64,000 nt of DNA, from the NCBI GenBank assembly GCA_016714795.1, contig JADKCA010000005.1, positions 248,001 through 312,000 of the forward strand. The letters are read 5' to 3'. A program made the position numbers and the translations under genes. Under the pieces are notes generated by a model. It was not told the DNA's origin. It did no database searches and saw only the letters and a list, made by a program, of their open reading frames with translations. The stretch is from Sphingomonadales bacterium. Its GTDB lineage: Bacteria > Pseudomonadota > Alphaproteobacteria > Sphingomonadales > Sphingomonadaceae. Of this stretch, positions 60,280 through 64,000 are shown piece by piece (positions within the stretch are counted from its first letter, which is position 1; the number at the start of each line of letters is the position of its first letter).

Positions 60280-60861
60280 ATGTTTGCAGTGACTGACAGA
60301 TTATTGTTGCGCCCCGGATGGGCCGAAGACGCGCCTGCGCTGACCCGTGCGATTGCGAACGAGAAGATTGCGCGCAATCTGGCGATGCTGCCCTGGCCCT
60401 ATGGCGAGGATGATGCACGGGGCTTTATCGGCTTCATGTGGGGCGGCCATCCGGTGGAGTTCCTGATCACCCGGCGCGATACTGCCGAGATCATCGGCGG
60501 CATCGGCCTGCATGACGATCCGGATGAGCCCGGTGAACAGGAACTGGGATACTGGATTGCCGAGCCGCATTGGGGGCAGGGCTATGCCACGGAAGCTGGG
60601 CGCGCCGTGCTCGACATCGCCCGCGATACGCTGCGCCTGCCCAAGCTGCGCTCGGCCTGGTTTCATGACAATCCCGCCTCTGGCCGCGTTCTGGCCAAGC
60701 TGGGTTTCCGCCCGACCGGTCAGATCGTGCCGCGCCGCAGCGTGGGGCGCGGTGAATCCGTGCCTGCCGTGCTCGTGGCGCAGGCGCTGGCAGCAGAGGG
60801 GGATGCGCCGCTTCCGCCGATGCGATCATCCGCCCAGATGCAGATGCAACTGGCGGCGTAA
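60280..60861 (+). CDS. GNAT family N-acetyltransferase (RimJ/RimL-like)
   Basis: A 193-residue acetyl-CoA-dependent acetyltransferase. It begins TDRLLLRPGWAEDAPAL, with the acetyl-CoA loop PHWGQGYATEAGRAVLDIA (the Q/RxxGxG/A form as WGQGYATEA) and the strand-5/helix stretch HDNPASGRVLAKLGFRPTG. RimJ/RimL-type enzymes acetylate ribosomal proteins or small amines; target unknown here. The convergent fdsD gene ends eight bases after its stop. Confidence 0.88.
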   Translation: MFAVTDRLLLRPGWAEDAPALTRAIANEKIARNLAMLPWPYGEDDARGFIGFMWGGHPVEFLITRRDTAEIIGGIGLHDDPDEPGEQELGYWIAEPHWGQGYATEAGRAVLDIARDTLRLPKLRSAWFHDNPASGRVLAKLGFRPTGQIVPRRSVGRGESVPAVLVAQALAAEGDAPLPPMRSSAQMQMQLAA

Positions 60862-60868
60862 TCCCGCT

Positions 60869-61036
60869 CTAAAGGCCTGCAATGGCCGCCTTGGCCGTCG
60901 CACTGAGGCCCTGCACGTCCGCCTGACGGATCATCGCCTTCATGCGTGGGTCCCAGTAAAGGCGGATGTGCTCGGCGGTCGCCGCCGCAGGATCGGGCGC
61001 GTGGGCGAGGTTGGTGGCGATCTGGTTCGCCATCAT
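60869..61036 (-). CDS. fdsD: Formate dehydrogenase delta subunit FdsD
   Basis: A 55-residue protein starting MMANQIATNLAHAPDPAAA, followed by HIRLYWDPRMKAMI, the hallmark of the FdsD/OB-like delta subunit that stabilises NAD-dependent molybdenum formate dehydrogenase. It is complete and ends in AAIAGL. It lies at the downstream end of the operon, after a small membrane protein gene and the damaged fdsA. With its partners broken it probably has no role. Confidence 0.85.
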   Translation of the reverse strand: MMANQIATNLAHAPDPAAATAEHIRLYWDPRMKAMIRQADVQGLSATAKAAIAGL

Positions 61037-61045
61037 CAGAGTTTT

Positions 61046-61324
61046 TCAAGGCTGGTCATCGTGCAGGGCTTTCGGAATCAGCAGGTCAAGCGCGTCATCG
61101 TCGCCCCCGTTTTTCAACAGACCATCCAGCGCCCAGGCAAAAGCCAGAATAAACATGCCGGCCAGCAGCCAGAGCGGATTTTCACCAGCCCGATCACAGC
61201 CTGGAATGGGCATGGCTTCGTCCATGCATCGCTGCTGGATGTTCAGGGCACCGTAGCTGCTGGCGCACGACGCGGGGAGCGCCCCCAGCACCAGAATCCA
61301 GCTGATCGCCCGTGCCCGCCCCAT
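61046..61324 (-). CDS. Small membrane protein within the formate dehydrogenase operon
   Basis: A 92-residue protein with two hydrophobic segments (AISWILVLGALPASC and LWLLAGMFILAFAWALDGLL) separated by a polar loop with cysteines (QQRCMDEAMPIPGCD). ATG 61324 overlaps the fdsA stop (TGA 61326-61324), so it was translated with FdsA. fdsD begins ten bases after its end. No family recognised; a membrane anchor is conceivable. Confidence 0.6.
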   Translation of the reverse strand: MGRARAISWILVLGALPASCASSYGALNIQQRCMDEAMPIPGCDRAGENPLWLLAGMFILAFAWALDGLLKNGGDDDALDLLIPKALHDDQP

Positions 61325-61998
61325 CACTCCGCCGCCTCCGCATGGATGATCCGCCGCGCGCGCTCTGCCTGTTCCTTATAGTCCTCCTGCCAGTCGGTCG
61401 GGCCGTTGCTCGCGCTGATCTGCACGGCCGTCACCTTATATTCGGGGCAGCTGGTGGCCCAGTCCGAATAATCGGTGGTGACGATATTGGCCTGCGTGTC
61501 GGGGTGGCAAGGCCCGGCCGGCGGGGGGGCGGGGGGGGGGCCGGGGGGGGGGCGGAGCCCGGGGGGGGGGGGGAGGGGGGGGGGGGGGGGGGGGCGCGGG
61601 GGCCGCCCCCCGCCGCGCCCGGCCCCCCCCGGGCCCGCCGGCCCCCCCCGGGCGGGGCCCCCGGGGGGGGGCGGGGGGGGGGGGGGGGGGGAGGGGGGCC
61701 GGGACGGGCCCGCGCGGCCCCCGGGGGGGCGGGGGGGGGGGGGGGGGGGGGGGGTGGTGCAGCTGGCGGGCGTGCCGCGCCGGCCATCAATCTCGACAAG
61801 GCACAGGCGGCACGAGCCGAAGCTTTCCAGGCTGTCTGTGGCGCAGAGCTTGGGGATGGAGGTGCCTTGCTCCGCCGCCGCTCGCAGCACGCTGGACCCT
61901 GCGGGCACGGTGACTTGGCGCCCGTCGATGGTGAGCGTCATCTGCTCTTCCGAACGGCTTTCAGGCGTGCCGAAATCATCCTGCCGCTGATAGGTCAT
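61324..61998 (-). pseudogene. fdsA: Formate dehydrogenase alpha subunit FdsA, internally deleted
   Basis: FdsA normally has about 950 residues with a molybdenum-bisMGD site. Here only the N-terminal 80 residues remain: MTYQRQDDFGTPESRSEEQM, and the [2Fe-2S] pattern LCATDSLESFGSCRLC..ASC. Directly after it the sequence becomes the G/C tract, read as a proline run, and then resumes with the last roughly 60 residues (CHPDTQANIVTTDYSDWATS, CPEYKVTAVQISAS). All the catalytic centre is absent. ATG 61998 overlaps the stop of the mobA-like gene. Either an assembly gap or a deletion. Confidence 0.85.
61518..61754. other. Almost pure G/C tract, probable sequence artefact
   Basis: About 237 bp consisting almost only of G with scattered C and hardly any A or T, including several G runs longer than ten. 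It replaces the missing centre of fdsA. Such composition is not seen elsewhere in the window and is typical of failed base calls or gap filling. Confidence 0.8.
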
Positions 61999-62531
61999 GC
62001 GGCCTCCAGTGATTTTTCGTAAGCGATCATATCATCGCGGGTGTTGAGATTATAGAGGGGGCCGGGGGCGGGCGCTTCTTGCGCATTGCATCGCACCAGC
62101 CAGGCGCGCACCGAACGGTCGGGCTGGCCGTCGAGCCAGGCGGCCAGTTCTCCGGCCAATTCAACCGGCCAATATCCGAACAGCCAATGGCCTTCGATGA
62201 CTGAGGCGCCATCGCTTTCCGCCAGCACCGCGAGATCGGGCACAGGTAACGCATCGCATGCCGCACTCAGCACACCATCATAGCCGTTGGCCGCTGCGTG
62301 GGTGAGTGCGGCGAGCAGGCCCGCCAGCGGCCCTTCTCCGGCGTGAGCGCCGTCAGGGATCGCATCAAAATCGCGCCAGTCTCGGCCCACGATCAGCAGA
62401 TGATCGGTGTTGTTGAACATCCCCATGATGACATGATCGATCAGTGGCAGGCCATCGACAATGGCAACCGCCTTGTCTGAGCCAAAGCGTGTCGATTTGC
62501 CGCCTGCAAGGACTGCGCCCAGAAGCTTCAC
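61995..62531 (-). CDS. MobA-like molybdenum cofactor guanylyltransferase
   Basis: A 178-residue nucleotidyltransferase. GAVLAGGKSTRFGSDKA is the glycine-rich NTP-binding start, GPLAGLLAAL and AACDALPVPDLA (metal-binding D) follow. MobA attaches GMP to molybdopterin to make the bis-MGD cofactor of formate dehydrogenase, so its place inside the fds operon is meaningful. GTG 62531 overlaps the fdsB stop (GTGA), and its TGA overlaps fdsA ATG. Intact while its neighbours are broken. Confidence 0.85.
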   Translation of the reverse strand: MKLLGAVLAGGKSTRFGSDKAVAIVDGLPLIDHVIMGMFNNTDHLLIVGRDWRDFDAIPDGAHAGEGPLAGLLAALTHAAANGYDGVLSAACDALPVPDLAVLAESDGASVIEGHWLFGYWPVELAGELAAWLDGQPDRSVRAWLVRCNAQEAPAPGPLYNLNTRDDMIAYEKSLEAA

Positions 62532-62790
62532 GCGAAATCCTCCGGCCAGTGCTTGATCGCGGAAAGGACCGGGTATGGCGTAAAGCCGCCCAGCGCGCAA
62601 AGCGAGCCATACTTCATCGTTTCGGCAAGGTCGGCGATGAGGGCCAACGATTCCGTTTGTGCTGAGCTTGTCGAAGCATTGTCCTTTTCTTCAACGCCGT
62701 CGCCAATCTCGTTCACCAGTTCGCCAAGCGTGATGCCGAACGCGACTTCGAACAGTCCGCCGTGCCCCACATTGCCCGCCAATTGCACCG
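62528..62790 (-). pseudogene. fdsB: Formate dehydrogenase beta subunit FdsB, remnant with a repeat insertion
   Basis: Only two pieces of the roughly 520-residue NuoF-like subunit remain. LAGNVGHGGLFEVAFGITLGELVNEIGDG corresponds in part (GLFEVAFGITLGELV) to the region after the FMN/NAD domain; KYGSLCALGGFTPYPVL..HWPEDF is the C-terminal end. In between lies NASTSSAQTES, encoded by a family D repeat (about 62657-62683), in place of the 4Fe-4S cysteine region. The FMN and NAD sites are gone. Confidence 0.8.
62657..62683. repeat. Family D half-repeat inside fdsB
   Basis: TTTGTGCTGAGCTTGTCGAA continuing to GCATTGTCC, related to the GTCCTGAGCTTGTTGAAGGAC arm at 39068-39091. It marks the site of an internal loss in fdsB. 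Confidence 0.65.
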
Positions 62791-63068
62791 GCATCCGCCA
62801 CCAGCGCCTCCACCCCGCGCGCCTTGCCGGCTTCGGCGCGGCACAGCTTGAGCACGGGGCGCGGATCGGGTGCGGCCTTGAAGTCATGATAGAAGCTCAC
62901 CACGCCATGCACTTCGGCACGCGTCAGGTTCAGTGTCTGGGCGATGGCGCGGATGGCCGCTTTGCTGACATGGCCAAAGCGGGCTTGCACATCATGCAGC
63001 AAGGGCAAAAGCGGCCCTTCGCGATCCGCATGGGCGGCAATCAGATCGTCCAGGCCGACATCAGCCAT
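62790..63068 (-). pseudogene. fdsG: Formate dehydrogenase gamma subunit FdsG, C-terminally deleted
   Basis: A NuoE-like [2Fe-2S] subunit of about 155 residues, of which some 90 remain: LLHDVQARFGHVSKAAIRAI, LTRAEVHGVVSFYHDF, and VLKLCRAEAG. The second cysteine of the cluster (normally CRAEAC) is replaced by glycine, and the other two cysteines are lost with the C-terminus. The frame then runs into fdsB sequence out of phase (joint near 62790) and stops at 62691. ATG 63068. First gene of the operon. Confidence 0.82.
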
Positions 63069-63130
63069 CCGCCCCTCCTGTGATTAAAATTGTATGCAAC
63101 ACCTACAATCCAGCGCAAAGTGAAGGCGCG

Positions 63131-64000
63131 TCAACCAGCCAGACGCTTCACCATCGCATACCAATGGTCCAGATTTTCCTCGAAGGCCTTCACAGGAATG
63201 CGCTCATCGCGGCCATGCGCGCGTTCATCATCCGGCGTGACGATCCAGCCGCCATCAACGCCGTAGACCGGCATTCCGGTGGCGCGGAAAAACAGGCCGT
63301 CAGTAGCCCCGGCAGACATGCTCGGAACGATTGGCGCGCCCTTGTAGCGGCTGCGAACCGTATCGGTATAGGCCTTCATCACATCGGCGCGCAGCGGAGA
63401 GGCCGGAGAGGGGACGCTGGGGCCGTGCGGCTCCACTTTCACGGCACCGCCTGCCACAGCCTGCAATTCGGCCTGAACGGCTTTGGCGTCCACGCCGGGA
63501 AAGATGCGACAATTGACGATGGCGCGCGCCGTTTGCGGCAATGCATTGTCGGCATGGCCGCCCGATAGCCGGGTGGCGACACAACGAGTCCGCGTCTGAC
63601 CAACTTCGGACGGATCAGCTTCAACCATATCTGCCGCCGCGCCATCCTTGGGGTTGGCCAGCCAGCGCCGCATCGCATCACCCAATGGCCCGCTCTCCTG
63701 AGAGGCGCGGTGCGTGAAATAGGCGCGGGTGGTGTCGTTCAGCATCGGCTCGAACCGGTGGGCCGAGAGCTTTCCCAACGCAACCGCCAGTTCGTAGATC
63801 GCATTGTCCGGCATCGGGCGGGAACTATGCCCGCCCTTGTTGGTGGCCGTAAAGGTGAAGCTTTGGTACATCTTCTCCGATGTCTGGATGCTGAAACCCA
63901 GCAGACGCCCATCGGGGGTGAAGGCCCCGCCGCCCGCATCGGCGTTCAGCGCGAACTCGGCGTCTACCAGATCGCGCCATTCTGTTGCGGCACGCTCGGC
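63131..64000 (-). CDS. M20 family metallopeptidase, C-terminal 289 residues (start beyond window)
   Basis: A zinc carboxypeptidase/dipeptidase-like enzyme of the M20/M25/M40 group. The lid (dimerisation) domain begins around KGGHSSRPMPDNAIYELAVA with the catalytic-site histidine in GGHSS; CRIFPGVDAKAVQAEL and MSAGATDGLFF follow, and the last zinc ligand lies in ERAHGRDERIPV. The N-terminal zinc ligands lie outside the window. It is probably secreted if its missing N-terminus carries a signal, as in related sphingomonad peptidases; this cannot be checked here. Confidence 0.88.
   Translation of the reverse strand, partial: AERAATEWRDLVDAEFALNADAGGGAFTPDGRLLGFSIQTSEKMYQSFTFTATNKGGHSSRPMPDNAIYELAVALGKLSAHRFEPMLNDTTRAYFTHRASQESGPLGDAMRRWLANPKDGAAADMVEADPSEVGQTRTRCVATRLSGGHADNALPQTARAIVNCRIFPGVDAKAVQAELQAVAGGAVKVEPHGPSVPSPASPLRADVMKAYTDTVRSRYKGAPIVPSMSAGATDGLFFRATGMPVYGVDGGWIVTPDDERAHGRDERIPVKAFEENLDHWYAMVKRLAG

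Noticed and set aside
61324..61998. Proline-rich protein encoded by the G/C tract
   Set aside because: The proline run is the translation of a probable base-calling artefact between two genuine fdsA ends.

Overview
The window is a 64 kb piece of a GC-rich alphaproteobacterial chromosome, most probably a sphingomonad (Sphingomonas, Sphingopyxis or Novosphingobium type). Supporting this are the codon use, the class Ia ribonucleotide reductase, several secreted DUF4402 proteins, the recR/fmt/truA and nagZ-scpA-scpB neighbourhoods, GTTC-N7-GTTC SOS boxes of the alphaproteobacterial LexA type, and many short palindromic repeats in the gaps. No tRNA, rRNA, CRISPR array or insertion sequence was seen.

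Layout. 1-2.1 kb: clpB (5' part) diverging from thpR. 2.1-6.3 kb: nrdA and nrdB, separated by two small accessory genes; the nrdA leader carries candidate NrdR, DnaA and LexA sites. 6.3-8.2 kb: a NaeI-like type IIE restriction-modification pair whose methyltransferase is frameshifted in the SAM-binding motif. 8.2-16 kb: a repeat-rich gap with an SOS-box element, recF, a secreted unknown, polA with a palindromic element inside the reading frame, and a flippase-like membrane protein. 16-25.3 kb: glutaryl-CoA dehydrogenase, cytochrome b561, a RecB-like nuclease, glutathione peroxidase, recR, fmt-truA, a lipoprotein, an MHS transporter, a DUF2855 protein and a flavodoxin-like protein. 25.3-31.5 kb: a pair resembling the 4-hydroxyacyl-CoA kinase/acyl-CoA dehydrogenase of levulinate catabolism, a glutathione transferase and DUF808. 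31.6-35.5 kb: nadB, a repeat cluster with a second SOS-box element, a frameshifted small gene and an orphan ABC ATPase.

35.5-42.6 kb: three tandem DUF4402 genes with identically placed TTAACC sites, a CHCC zinc finger, tldD, a HerA/YjgR ATPase, and an overlapping enoyl-CoA hydratase/lactonase pair. 42.6-47.6 kb: a cobalamin uptake operon (btuB-btuF-btuC-btuD-like) behind a cobalamin riboswitch; its binding-protein gene holds two palindromic elements in frame. 47.6-51.3 kb: an alpha-methylacyl-CoA racemase-like enzyme, an exported agmatine-deiminase-like enzyme and a thiolase. 51.4-60.9 kb: a fourth DUF4402 gene, prfB, a deletion-damaged methyltransferase gene, rlmB, two lipoproteins, a frameshifted nagZ, scpA-scpB, rplU-rpmA and a GNAT gene. 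60.9-63.1 kb: the wreck of an NAD-dependent formate dehydrogenase operon (fdsG, fdsB and fdsA deleted internally; mobA-like gene and fdsD intact) including an almost pure G/C tract of about 240 bp that looks like a sequence artefact. The window ends inside an M20 peptidase.

Two themes stand out. Short palindromic elements are not confined to gaps: members of one family with identical 18-bp ends sit in frame inside polA and the B12-binding-protein gene. Second, several genes are broken by one-base losses or clean internal deletions, so either the sequence is draft quality in places or these functions are decaying. All calls rest on reading the sequence and on family knowledge; no database search was possible.
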